Below, in pieces: positions 12,266 to 20,747 of a DNA stretch of 64,000 bases. Position numbers and translations under genes: made by a program. The notes below the pieces were generated by a model. The model made no database searches. It was given only the letters and a program-made list of their open reading frames with translations, and was not told the DNA's origin. Source of the DNA: Roseiarcus sp963730555 (GTDB taxonomy: Bacteria; Pseudomonadota; Alphaproteobacteria; Rhizobiales; Beijerinckiaceae); NCBI GenBank assembly GCA_963730555.1, contig CAVSSS010000009.1:124001-188000 (forward strand), written 5' to 3'. The first letter of the stretch is position 1, and each line of letters starts with the position of its first letter.

Positions 12266-13027
12266 ATGGTGAGCAGGCGAAACAGTCCGGAAACGGCTGA
12301 GGAATATCTCCGGATTATCGTTCAGGAGGGCTTCGCCCCGGAATTCGCGGAGCAGCAATACAAGCTTCCGGCAAAGATCGATATCGATTTCGGGTTCACC
12401 TCCCACGGGAGCCGGAAGGGGCCGGTCGGGGAATATTACGAAGGTGCCGCCACGACCAACGGCGTGCCGAAGATGAATATCCGCTGTCATACGGCGGATC
12501 TTGATGAGATTCTCAAAGCCATTGGCCATCAATGCGTTCATGCAGCTGTGGGCGCGGCGGACGGGCACGGCAAGAGGTTCCACGATTGCTACCTGCGCAT
12601 GCAGTACGTCGGCAAGAGCATGAAGGAGGTTGTGCCTGGGCCGAAGCTGATGGCCCGTGTACACGCTCTCGCAGAGTCCCTTGGACCGTTCCCCCGTGGA
12701 GCCCTCAAATTCGAGACGCACGATCACGCGGGGGTCGAGAAACCGCCGAAGCTCTCTGCCGATAGCCCGGAGCGGCAGAAAAACCGCCATCTGAAGTGCG
12801 AATGCCTGCGCGACGATTGCGGGTACATCGCCAATGTCAGCGCCAGGAACCTGCGCGAGAAAGGCGCGCCTCTCTGCCCGGTCCATAGGGAGCCGATGTG
12901 GCATGTGCCGCTGCCGGACCCGCCGAAGGAGGGACCTGTGGATGCAACATGGCGCGAGGTTTCCCCGGATCTCCCGAAAGAAGAGCCTCTGCTGCAGATC
13001 CAGCATCAGCCGGAGGGCGGCCAATGA
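12266..13027 (+). CDS. SprT-like zinc-metallopeptidase homologue, active-site Glu lost
   Basis: 253 residues of the SprT-like family found on phages and mobile elements. The metal-binding motif, normally HExxH, reads HQCVH at about residue 88, followed by the expected GHGKRFHDC. The catalytic glutamate is therefore glutamine. A second half contains CECLRDDCGYIANVSARNL and CPVHREPMW, a probable zinc ribbon. Family members are thought to bind DNA-associated proteins, like SprT/Spartan; this copy is probably inactive as a protease. GAGGTG precedes the ATG, and the gene overlaps the next by ATGA. Confidence 0.8.
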   Translation: MVSRRNSPETAEEYLRIIVQEGFAPEFAEQQYKLPAKIDIDFGFTSHGSRKGPVGEYYEGAATTNGVPKMNIRCHTADLDEILKAIGHQCVHAAVGAADGHGKRFHDCYLRMQYVGKSMKEVVPGPKLMARVHALAESLGPFPRGALKFETHDHAGVEKPPKLSADSPERQKNRHLKCECLRDDCGYIANVSARNLREKGAPLCPVHREPMWHVPLPDPPKEGPVDATWREVSPDLPKEEPLLQIQHQPEGGQ

Positions 13028-14214
13028 AAAGCCCGGCCTTTGTCGGTGGCTGCACGGCGCTTGGCGTGTGGCTGCTCCTAATCAATCTGCTCGGCCTGAC
13101 CGGCGATGTGGCGGGCATGGGAATGGTGGCGTCGATCGTTGCCGGCGCGATCTGCGCGAAAGCGCTGCAGCGCAGCCTGCTCGGGGCATCATCGGGGTTC
13201 TGGCATTCGGTGCCTGGACGGTGGCTGATCGGGCGCGTTGCCGGATTGGCAGTGATCCTGCTGCTGGTGTTCCCGGTGTTTTACGGGGTCAAGATCGCCG
13301 CCGGGTTGCTGTGGCTTCTGCAAGTAAAGCTGACCGGGATGACGGTTTCTACAGCAGCGTTAGCATCCGTCGGGCCCGGACTCTATCTTGCAACGGCGGC
13401 TCTTGTCTGGCGGCTGCGCACGCCCGCGAAGGTGATCATCGGCAAGAGCACGCGGATGCCGAGGGCCTGGTATCGCACCTTCGCCATGGGCCGGAGCGGT
13501 TCGGCTGGCTTCGCATCAATCCTTGAGGAATGGGCCAACCGGTGGCAGCCCGGCATGATTTTCCTAGGGCACAGCCTGCATGACCGGCGCTGGCCTGTCG
13601 GGGTGAAGGATGACCGCATGCTGATGACTTTGGCCGGCAATGGCGGCGGCAAAGGGGAAAGCGCGATCATTCCCAATTTGCTGACCTATCCGGGCTCGGT
13701 GTTCGTCAATGACACAAAGGAACAGAATGCCGCGGTGACGGCACGGGCGCGGCGCGCCATGGGACATGACACCTTTGTTCTGGCCCCGTTCGCCAAAGAG
13801 ACCGCGCATCTCAATCCCCTGGCCGGCGTTGATCCTGAAGCGGCTGACTATGTCGAACGGATCAAGGGCATTGCCGAGGCTCTCGTGATCGTCACCGATG
13901 AAAAGAACCGCGTATGGGCCGAGTGGTCGAAGATTGTGATCGAGGGCCTGATCGATCTGGAAATCCGTTATCACGAAGAGGAGACGGAAAGTGAATAACC
14001 CGCATCCGACATTGATCGGTGTTCAGCAATATCTGACCGATGAACGCCTGACCAAGAAGGGCAGCGCCATGCTGCGTACAATGTCGGACCTTGGCGGTCT
14101 GTCTGAAGAGGCGGCGGCGCTCCTGTCGCAGGCGGCTGAAGAGACGATCGGGAGCATCATGGCGAATGCGATGTCGCATATGGCCTGGCTGAAAAGCGCG
14201 GGCATGCAACGGAT
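13024..14214 (+). pseudogene. TraG/VirD4-like coupling protein, frameshifted and truncated
   Basis: Type IV coupling proteins are inner-membrane ATPases that bring the relaxase-DNA complex to the secretion channel. Residues 1-130 hold several hydrophobic membrane segments. The Walker A-like GNGGGKGES (about 204-212) and a Walker B-like strand SVFVNDTKEQN (about 224-234) are present, but both differ from the usual GKGTS and DPKGEN. The frame stops at 13998. A second frame from GTG 13991 continues with homologous sequence (IGSIMANAMSHMAWLKSAGM), so a one-base shift is likely. The IS21-family element cuts off the rest at 14215. It overlaps the SprT-like gene by ATGA. Confidence 0.8.
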
Positions 14215-14326
14215 TGTTGATTTCCACTGAGAACTGACCCGGGCGCCACGGGTTTTTCCACCGAGAACTGACCCATGTTCGAACCTCGCCCCCTTGGCCT
14301 TGGCAGGGGGCATCGGAGTGATCGAC

Positions 14327-15859
14327 ATGGAGTTACTGAGCGTCATCCGGCGCTGGCACTACCGAGATTATTTCTCGATCCGAGAGATATCGCGGCGCAC
14401 GGGGCTGTCGAGGAACACAGTCCGCAAATACCTGCGCTCGGACACCGTTGAACCGAAGTTCAACATCCCTGACCGTCCGAGCAAGCTGGACCCTTACGCC
14501 GACAAGCTATCGCAGATGCTGCGGCAGGAGGCCGGGAAGTCCCGCAAGCAGAAGCGGACGACCAAGCAATTGCACGCCGATCTGGCCGCCCTCGGCTACG
14601 ACGGCTCCTACAATCGCGTGGCGGCCTTCGCTCGCGACTGGAAGGCTGCTCGGCAACAAGAACAGAGGACGTGCGGCCGCGGCGTGTTCGTGCCGCTTGC
14701 GTTTCTGCCGGGCGAGGCGTTCCAGTTCGACTGGTCGGAAGATTGGGCGATCATCGCCGGCGAGCGGACCAAGTTGCAGGTCGCTCACGTCAAGCTCTCC
14801 TACAGCCGCGCCTTCATTCTCCGCGCCTATCCGCAGCAGACCCACGAGATGCTGTTCGACGCCCACAACCACGCCTTCCGCGTCTTGGGGGGCGTGCCGC
14901 GGCGGGGCATTTACGACAATATGCGAACTGCCGTCGACAAGGTCGGCTGTGGAAAGGAGCGCCAAGTCAACGCGCGCTTCTCAGCCATGGTCAGCCACTT
15001 CCTGTTCGAGGCGGAGTTCTGCAATCCGGCTTCCGGCTGGGAGAAGGGGCAGATCGAGAAAAACGTCCAGGACGCGCGCCATCGGCTCTGGCAGCCCATG
15101 CCGCACTTCCCTTCTCTAGACGCGCTGAACGACTGGCTGGAGACGCGATGCCGAGAGCTTTGGGCATTGACGCCGCACGGCTCGCAAGCTGGCACGGTCG
15201 CCGATGCCTGGGCGGAAGAAGCGCAGCACTTGATGTCGCTTTCCAGGACGTTCGACGGCTTTGTCGAATACGCCAAGCGCGTGTCGCCGACGTGCCTGGT
15301 CCATCTGGACCGCAATCGCTACAGCGTGCCGGCCTCCTTCGCCAATCGTCCAGTCAGCGTACGAGTTTATCCCCAACGCATCGTTGTCGCCGCCGAGGGA
15401 CAAGTCGTCTGCGAACATCGCCGCGTTTTTGCCCGCTCCCACCAACGCAAGAGTACGACCACCGTTTTCGACTGGCGGCACTATCTGGCGGTCATTCAGC
15501 GCAAGCCGGGAGCCCTGCGTAACGGCGCGCCGTTCGCCGAACTCCCGCCTGCCTTCCGGGCCTTACAACAGCGTATGCTCAAGACGCCGGGCGGCGACCG
15601 CGAGATGGTCGAGATCCTCGCCCTGGTTCTCCAGCACGACGAGCAAGCCGTGCTCGCCGCCGTCGAACTGGCGCTGGAGGCCGGCGCGCCAACGAAGACG
15701 CATATTCTGAACCTGCTGCACCGCTTGGTCGACGGAAAGCCGATGGACACGCCTCCGATAAAGGCGCCGCAGGCTCTGACTTTGACGAACGAACCGCAGG
15801 CTAACGTCGAGCGCTACGACGCGCTGCGCAAAGCCCGGGAGGCGCGTCATGCGTCATAA
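14327..15859 (+). CDS. istA: IS21-family transposase IstA
   Basis: 510 residues. The N-terminal helix-turn-helix reads SIREISRRTGLSRNTVRKYL (about 15-34). The DDE catalytic core has FQFDWSEDW (first Asp, about 136-139), GIYDNMRT (second Asp) and WEKGQIEKNV (Glu). The ATG at 14327 is preceded by GGAG at 8 nt; a TTG upstream is less likely. The gene appears intact and overlaps istB by 11 nt, the normal arrangement in this family. Confidence 0.93.
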   Translation: MELLSVIRRWHYRDYFSIREISRRTGLSRNTVRKYLRSDTVEPKFNIPDRPSKLDPYADKLSQMLRQEAGKSRKQKRTTKQLHADLAALGYDGSYNRVAAFARDWKAARQQEQRTCGRGVFVPLAFLPGEAFQFDWSEDWAIIAGERTKLQVAHVKLSYSRAFILRAYPQQTHEMLFDAHNHAFRVLGGVPRRGIYDNMRTAVDKVGCGKERQVNARFSAMVSHFLFEAEFCNPASGWEKGQIEKNVQDARHRLWQPMPHFPSLDALNDWLETRCRELWALTPHGSQAGTVADAWAEEAQHLMSLSRTFDGFVEYAKRVSPTCLVHLDRNRYSVPASFANRPVSVRVYPQRIVVAAEGQVVCEHRRVFARSHQRKSTTTVFDWRHYLAVIQRKPGALRNGAPFAELPPAFRALQQRMLKTPGGDREMVEILALVLQHDEQAVLAAVELALEAGAPTKTHILNLLHRLVDGKPMDTPPIKAPQALTLTNEPQANVERYDALRKAREARHAS

Positions 15860-16643
15860 CCCCGCCGCCGGCGCCGTCGTCATCATGCTGCGCACCCTCA
15901 AAATGCACGGCATGGCTCAGGCGGTCGGCGAGCTGACCGAGCAAGGCTCTCCGGCCTTTGAGGCGGCGCTGCCCATCCTATCGCAGCTCCTGAAGGCGGA
16001 GACAGCCGACAGGGAGGTGAGATCGACGGCCTATCAACTCAAGGCCGCTCGCTTTCCGAACTATCGCGATCTCGCCGGCTTCGACTTCGCCAGCAGTGAG
16101 GTCAACGAGGCGCTCGCGCGTCAACTACACCGCTGCGAGTTCCTCGAAGACGCCCACAATGTCGTCCTGGTCGGCGGACCTGGCACAGGCAAGACGCATC
16201 TCGCCACTGCGATCGGCGTCCAGGCCATCGAACATCATCGTAAGCGCGTCCGCTTCTTCTCCACCGTCGAACTCGTCAACGCTCTCGAACAGGAGAAGCT
16301 TCAGGGCAAATCCGGCCAGATCGCGGCGCGACTTGCCCACTCCGATCTCGTCATCCTCGACGAGCTGGGCTACCTGCCGTTCAGCGCCTCCGGCGGAGCG
16401 TTGCTCTTCCATCTGCTGAGCAAGCTCTACGAGCGCGCCAGCGTCATCATCACGACTAATCTCAGCTTCGGCGAATGGGCAACCGTGTTCGGCGACCCAA
16501 AGATGACGACCGCGTTGCTCGACCGCCTCACTCATCGCTGTCACATTCTTGAAACCGGAAACGACAGCTTCCGCTTCAAGAACAGCTCCGCGAAAGCCGC
16601 CAAACCCGCAAAGGAGAAACCTCGAAACTTGACGAACGCCTGA
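15849..16643 (+). CDS. istB: IS21-family helper ATPase IstB
   Basis: 264 residues, an AAA+ ATPase related to DnaC that directs IstA to target DNA. Walker A is GGPGTGKTHLA (about 104-114) and Walker B is LVILDELGYLPF (about 170-181). Its start codon lies inside the end of istA, so translation is probably coupled. The gene is intact. Confidence 0.94.
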   Translation: MRHNPAAGAVVIMLRTLKMHGMAQAVGELTEQGSPAFEAALPILSQLLKAETADREVRSTAYQLKAARFPNYRDLAGFDFASSEVNEALARQLHRCEFLEDAHNVVLVGGPGTGKTHLATAIGVQAIEHHRKRVRFFSTVELVNALEQEKLQGKSGQIAARLAHSDLVILDELGYLPFSASGGALLFHLLSKLYERASVIITTNLSFGEWATVFGDPKMTTALLDRLTHRCHILETGNDSFRFKNSSAKAAKPAKEKPRNLTNA

Positions 16644-16714
16644 CCCCGAAACCATCATCAAGCCGGGTCAGTTCTCAATGGAAATTCCGGGTCAAATCTC
16701 AGCGGAAATCGACA

Positions 16715-16996
16715 CACGGTCATCATTTCGCGCGGTTCGAAATTCTTGAACCGCGACCATCGCATATCCGCATAAGGACGGCCGCGCTCGTCATTACCCT
16801 CCGGGAACACCCGGCGTTCCATTGGAATGCCGAGTGTTTCCGCTTTGCTCTCTTCGAGCGTATGCAAATCGTCGAGCCGCTTGATGAACAGAAGGTAGGT
16901 GATCTGTTCGATGACTGAGAGAGGATTCGATACGCCCCCGGACCAGAAGGCATTCCAGATTTGATCGACTTGATTACGGATTTCACCGGTGAGCAT
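16715..16996 (-). pseudogene. hsdM: Type I restriction-modification methylase HsdM, N-terminal fragment
   Basis: The 94 codons that remain match the N-terminal helical domain of HsdM: IRNQVDQIWNAFWSGGVSN, then EQITYLLFIKRLDDLH and ADMRWSRFKNFEPREMM. The methylase core, NPPF motif and target-recognition subunit are all missing because the IS21-family element begins right after codon 94. It follows higA on the same strand after 90 bp, so the toxin-antitoxin pair probably stood at the head of an R-M operon. Confidence 0.85.
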
Positions 16997-17086
16997 GATT
17001 TAGCGTTTTCTCTTGGAATAATTGCGGTTGCGGCTCAGTTTTGGCTTCGCCCCATTGGGCTGACCGGAATCTTCGTGCCCCGTCGT

Positions 17087-17410
17087 CTAAAGCAGCGTGG
17101 GCTGTTTCGGCTGCGCCACAAACGGACCCGCCGGCCGGGTCGGAAGCTGCGCGATTTCCTGCCCTGCCTTTTGCTCTGCGACGCGGATGTCGTAGGCGCT
17201 TTGCAGGTTCAGCCAGAACTGCGCGCTCGTGCCGAACCAGTGCCCGAGCCGAAGGGCGGTGTCGCCCGTGATGCCGCGGCGGCCGTGAAGGATCTGCGTC
17301 ACGCGATTGGGCGGGACGTTGATCTGCCGCGAAAGCTCGGTCGGCGTGACGCCAAGCTCGGTCAGCTCGTCGGCCAGGATTTCTCCGGGGTGGATAGCGG
17401 GGCGCGGCAT
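17087..17410 (-). CDS. higA: HigA-family antitoxin
   Basis: 107 residues. The N-terminal MPRPAIHPGEILADEL and the helix-turn-helix around PTELSRQINVPPNRVTQIL (about 23-41) with HGRRGITGDTALRLGHWFG are diagnostic. HigA neutralises HigB and represses the shared promoter. It lies 14 nt after higB on the same strand, in the toxin-first order typical of hig loci. Length is normal and the frame is intact. Confidence 0.94.
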   Translation of the reverse strand: MPRPAIHPGEILADELTELGVTPTELSRQINVPPNRVTQILHGRRGITGDTALRLGHWFGTSAQFWLNLQSAYDIRVAEQKAGQEIAQLPTRPAGPFVAQPKQPTLL

Positions 17411-17424
17411 AGTTCAATCTCCTC

Positions 17425-17709
17425 TCAATGGTAGTCCACGATTTCGACGTTCGACGGGCCGGTTGCGTCCTGGGGCCACTCGAAGCAAATGCGCCACTGC
17501 ATGTTGACGCGGATGCTGTACTGCCCTGCGCGGTCACCCTTCAGGGCCTCGAGGCGGTTGCCGGGCAAGGCCCGCAAATCCTCAAGACCCGTCGCGGCGT
17601 CCAGCATTTCGAGACGCTTGTAAGCTTGTCGGTCGAAACCCTGAAACTCCCGGACAAATTCGCCGCGCGAATAGGCTTCGGTTCGTTTGTCGCGGTAGCT
17701 CAGAATCAT
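17425..17709 (-). CDS. higB: HigB-family toxin (RelE superfamily mRNA interferase)
   Basis: 94 residues, beginning MILSYRDKRTEAYSRGE. The C-terminal half has the family landmarks LEDLRALPGNRLEALKG, YSIRVNMQWRICFEW and VEIVDYH. These proteins cut mRNA on the ribosome. The start at 17709 was chosen over an upstream frame to 17877 because family members start here and because a promoter ends just before it. That promoter puts the start codon at the probable transcript 5' end. Confidence 0.93.
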   Translation of the reverse strand: MILSYRDKRTEAYSRGEFVREFQGFDRQAYKRLEMLDAATGLEDLRALPGNRLEALKGDRAGQYSIRVNMQWRICFEWPQDATGPSNVEIVDYH

Positions 17710-17744
17710 GCATTCAGTATAGGTAATTTGACGGTTTACGTCAA
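17710..17744 (-). promoter_or_regulatory. higBA promoter with overlapping operator
   Basis: On the minus strand, TTGACG (17744-17739) and TATACT (17721-17716) are separated by exactly 17 bp. Only six bases lie between TATACT and the ATG of higB, so transcription should start at or next to the A of ATG. The inverted repeat TTGACGGTTTACGTCAA (17728-17744) covers the -35 box and part of the spacer and is the likely HigA-binding site. Confidence 0.75.
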
Positions 17745-18226
17745 GCGTAAATAACCAACTCCTTGGAAAGCCTCTTCTTGGGCCGTTTTCGCGAAGCCAG
17801 TTCAGTCGCGAGCCGCGCCGTAATGCTTGCTCGCCGTTTGCCATGCAGGCAGCGTGTTGATCCGCTTCTCTCCGCACTGCACCGAAGACGCCAGCCCGCT
17901 ACCGGGACGATCATTTCTCGGGCAAGGCGTCCACGTTCACGTCGGCCTTATGCCCACGCAGTGGTTTTTCCGCTGCTTTGAAATCGGCCTCCTCTTTTTC
18001 CTCCTTAGCCCCGCAGGGTCTTTCAACCCTTCACTTCGCATACGCGCCGGCCTTGCGGCCGCAAGGGATCGCAGCCGTGTCCCCGCCTTCCGCCCCTGAA
18101 CAGGTCCGGGATTGTGCAGGCGGCTGATCCCCCTCGGCTGTCTCAACCCCTGCGGCCAGTCCGCCGGCATGTCGTCAGCGAGGCATGAAAGGCCTCATGG
18201 CGGGGCCTCCGAACGAGGAGAAAACG
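17745..18226. other. 480-bp stretch without a supportable gene
   Basis: Short open frames exist on both strands, but none has a ribosome site together with a recognisable domain. The stretch carries the higBA promoter at its left edge and the ribosome site of the 61-aa gene at its right edge. Confidence 0.5.
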
Positions 18227-18412
18227 ATGAAACTGATTTCAAATTACGAGCTGAACAAATACAGCGACAGCGAGCTATCGGCGTTGTTCTGCACAGTCTC
18301 GACGGGCCTGGTCAGCACACAGCGAGGATCGGCCGAGCGCCGGAACGCGCTGGCCTCGCTGGAAAACATCACCCGGGCGCTCCTGGCGCGTAGCCCGGTT
18401 CGCGAGCCTTGA
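18227..18412 (+). CDS. Small 61-aa conserved-type protein
   Basis: The protein begins MKLISNYELNKYSDSELSAL and contains ERRNALASLENITRALLAR. It is helical, soluble and without cysteines. GAGGAG sits 7 nt before the ATG, and a hairpin follows the stop, so it looks like a genuine single-gene unit. Similar small proteins (start MKLISNYEL, end NALASLENI) occur on rhizobial mobile elements as far as I recall; no function is known to me. Confidence 0.65.
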   Translation: MKLISNYELNKYSDSELSALFCTVSTGLVSTQRGSAERRNALASLENITRALLARSPVREP

Positions 18413-18429
18413 GGAGAAAGGGCTATCTC

Positions 18430-18457
18430 GATCCCGGTTGTTCCACGGACCGGGATC
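18430..18457 (+). terminator. Hairpin after the 61-aa gene
   Basis: GATCCCGGT (18430-18438) pairs perfectly with ACCGGGATC (18449-18457) around a 10-nt loop, then TTCTG. It lies 18 nt past the stop codon. The short T-run makes it a moderate terminator candidate. From 18458 to 18722 I see nothing else. Confidence 0.5.
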
Positions 18458-18722
18458 TTCTGCGCCGGGGTCCCTCCGGCGTTTCAGGCGCTGCCCGTCT
18501 AGTCTCTACACCTTCCCCGTTCGGGGCTTGGCTCGGGATTGTCACTTAACGAGGTTTCCCCGAGTTTGGGCAGTTCTGCGCCTCGGGTTCCCTGGAAGGC
18601 ACTCAAGATTGCTTTCTGCGGGCCCCGCAACCAATGTACACTGGTGTGTCGTTTATAGGTTTGGCTCTGCAATCGCCTTTTGGTCCCCAGCGTATCAGGC
18701 ACTTCCGGGGTTCTTGGACGCG

Positions 18723-19124
18723 CTATTTCACCGACACCATCAGCGCGAAGGGAGCAGGTGTGGATCGCAGGGTCTGGAACACGATAAATTTGTAGGTCTT
18801 CGCTTCCGCCGTGAAGGAATAGCTATCACGGTCATCAACGAGACCGTAGATGCTGAAGGCCATATTTCCGTTCGTCTTCGTGAACTTGAACGTGGTTGTC
18901 TGACCTTTGCCGGTGGCAAGCGTGTAACAGGGGATAGGTTCGTCCGAAGACCCGACTGAACCCCGTACGGTCGCGGAGGACTGGCCTGTGGCGAAGTGGA
19001 TCGGCGTGCAGTTTGTCGGCTCCTGCGCAAGGGCGGCGGAGCCTCCAACAAGAAGCGTAGCGGCAAGAAGCGCTCGGATCATCGCGGCAGCGGGTGCGGG
19101 AGCCAACTCCAGAGATTGTTTCAT
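18723..19124 (-). CDS. Exported protein of unknown function
   Basis: 133 residues, or 119 if translation starts at the internal ATG at 19082. That version gives a clean signal peptide, MIRALLAATLLVGGSAALA, then QEPTN. The mature part is beta-rich with two cysteines (NCTPIHFATGQ and PIPCYTLATGK) that could form a disulfide. Neither start has a clear ribosome site. I recognise no family. It is probably periplasmic or secreted. Confidence 0.6.
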   Translation of the reverse strand: MKQSLELAPAPAAAMIRALLAATLLVGGSAALAQEPTNCTPIHFATGQSSATVRGSVGSSDEPIPCYTLATGKGQTTTFKFTKTNGNMAFSIYGLVDDRDSYSFTAEAKTYKFIVFQTLRSTPAPFALMVSVK

Positions 19125-19193
19125 TCGGTCTTAGGCAGCAAATGCACCAAGATTCGGATTGCTCCTGGGCGGCTGAAGCCGGATGTTTAAGTC

Positions 19194-19661
19194 ATGACAG
19201 AACCGTTGATTATTCAGTCGCTCAAAGACAAGCGCGGGGAGATCCATGGGCGGATCGCAGCCTATCAGGCGCAGATCGCGCAGGCGAAACATGACCTGGC
19301 CCATATCAATGCATCGATCCGGCTGTTTACCGACCCCGAGCATCAACGGGCGCGGTATATGGTCAGCCACGGCTTTTTCAAGAAGGGCGAGATCGCCGAT
19401 ATCTGCCTGCGCCATCTCGAGATCGATGGCGAGATGTCCACACGGGAACTAGCCGAGCGGGTGATGATCGAGCGCAAGCTGGATGCGACGGACACGACGC
19501 TCAGAAATTCGGTCGTCTTCAAGGTCGTCCAGTCCCTTCGTCATGCGGCCAGACGCCAGCTGGTTCGCATGGTCGAGAAGCGCAAAGGGATTTGTCACTG
19601 GGTGGCCGGCGACGCCGTTACGCTGCGCGTCGTTGCCAATAGCCGGACCACGTCCGGCTGA
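19194..19661 (+). CDS. Coiled-coil plus winged-helix-like hypothetical protein
   Basis: 155 residues. Residues 5-45 (SLKDKRGEIHGRIAAYQAQI and onward) form a coiled coil. The C-terminal part has helices consistent with a winged helix (GEMSTRELAERVMIERKLDA, then VFKVVQSLRHAARR). Proteins of this shape are frequent hypothetical genes in Hyphomicrobiales and may be DNA-binding. Its last 44 nt overlap the 3' end of the convergent IS1595 transposase, so its own C-terminus may have been replaced when the element inserted. Confidence 0.6.
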   Translation: MTEPLIIQSLKDKRGEIHGRIAAYQAQIAQAKHDLAHINASIRLFTDPEHQRARYMVSHGFFKKGEIADICLRHLEIDGEMSTRELAERVMIERKLDATDTTLRNSVVFKVVQSLRHAARRQLVRMVEKRKGICHWVAGDAVTLRVVANSRTTSG

Positions 19662-20580
19662 TTGGAGCGGCGAGCGCATCAAGGATCAACCGATCAGCCA
19701 GCATGCCGTTGCTCTCCCTGCCGTGGTCCTCGAGCCAAGCGGCATGAGCGGCATAGGCGCTGAGATATTTGCCGCTCACCGCGTGATGCTGGCCGCGGAT
19801 CATTCGGCGCAGGCGGGAGAAATAGCTTTCGGCGAGATTGGTGTGGACGCCATTCTCGCTATAGGCCTCGGAATGATTGACCCGCTTGAGTTCAAAGCCG
19901 CTTGCCAACAAATCCCAATGGGCCACTTCGTCCGCCGACAGGATCGAACCTGGTTCCACCCGCGCATTGGCAAACTCAACGCCCTCAGCCTCGCGCAGAA
20001 AGCTCCGCGTCAGGGTGCGGCCGCCGCGCTGACGCAGCACAATCACGACCCTTCGCTTGCTGCTACGGTTCTTTAAAAGCCGGCGATCGATACGATCCTT
20101 CGTGGCGTTGGTGGGACGGACATGACCACCAAAATAGGCGCCGTCGATCTCAACCTCGCCAGCAAGCCGTGCCTCGGCGGTTTCATGCGCCATAGCCTCG
20201 CGCAGCTTGTGCATCAAGATGAAGGCGGTCTTGTACTGGACATCGAGATCGCGACTGAACTGCACCGCCGACAAGCCCTTCGAGGCGTTTACGAACAGAC
20301 AGATCGCGCCGAGAAGGTCAACGAAGGAGAGCTTGTGCGAGGCGAAGATTGTGCCGGAGGTGGCGCTGAAATGATGGTGGCACGCCGCGCATTTGAACCG
20401 ACGGCGCGCCTTCAGATCATAGGCCTCGAGGCAGCCGCATCTTGGGCAGACCGGCGATCCATTCGTCTCAGGCCAGCGCAAGGCGCAAAATCGCCGATAG
20501 GCCTTCTGCTCGCCGCCGGCATAAATTGACCTGACCGAAAGCGTACGCGCTGCCGCTGATAGGAGGAAATGCTGCGCCAT
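19618..20580 (-). CDS. IS1595-family transposase
   Basis: 320 residues. The N-terminal zinc ribbon is CPRCGCLEAYDLKARRRFKC followed by AACHHHFS (about 44-70). The catalytic part has VEIDGAYFGGHVRP (first Asp, about 143), SADEVAHW (second Asp) and LAESYFSRLRRMIRGQHHAV, the ISXO2-like domain end. The reading frame is intact. I could not define the terminal inverted repeats confidently; the element should lie roughly within 19600-20640. Confidence 0.9.
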   Translation of the reverse strand: MAQHFLLSAAARTLSVRSIYAGGEQKAYRRFCALRWPETNGSPVCPRCGCLEAYDLKARRRFKCAACHHHFSATSGTIFASHKLSFVDLLGAICLFVNASKGLSAVQFSRDLDVQYKTAFILMHKLREAMAHETAEARLAGEVEIDGAYFGGHVRPTNATKDRIDRRLLKNRSSKRRVVIVLRQRGGRTLTRSFLREAEGVEFANARVEPGSILSADEVAHWDLLASGFELKRVNHSEAYSENGVHTNLAESYFSRLRRMIRGQHHAVSGKYLSAYAAHAAWLEDHGRESNGMLADRLILDALAAPISRTWSGYWQRRAA

Positions 20581-20747
20581 TTGCTCTTGGCTCGTGAATC
20601 AATGTTCACTATATGTTCTCAATGCCAAAAAGGCAATATTGCGCTTCCACATCAGGCTTCCATGAAGCGAATTGGTGCATTTGCTGCCTAAGACCGGTTT
20701 CATTAACACCGTCTCCTACCGGATTAACTCCTTGGCCTGGATTCCGT

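Larger units (their letters stand above)
14215..16714 (+). mobile_element. IS21-family insertion sequence, 2.5 kb
   Basis: The ends are TGTTGATTTCCACTGAGA at 14215 and, inverted, TGTCGATTTCCGCTGAGA ending at 16714. Inside each end is a second copy of the (C/A)TGAGAACTGACCC motif, the multiple terminal repeats typical of IS21. It contains istA and istB. I see no target duplication, and the flanks belong to different genes (traG-like on the left, hsdM on the right), so DNA was lost next to it. Confidence 0.88.

Noticed and set aside
12005..13024. 339-residue minus-strand frame
   Set aside because: It is a shadow of the SprT-like gene and its neighbour and contains no domain.
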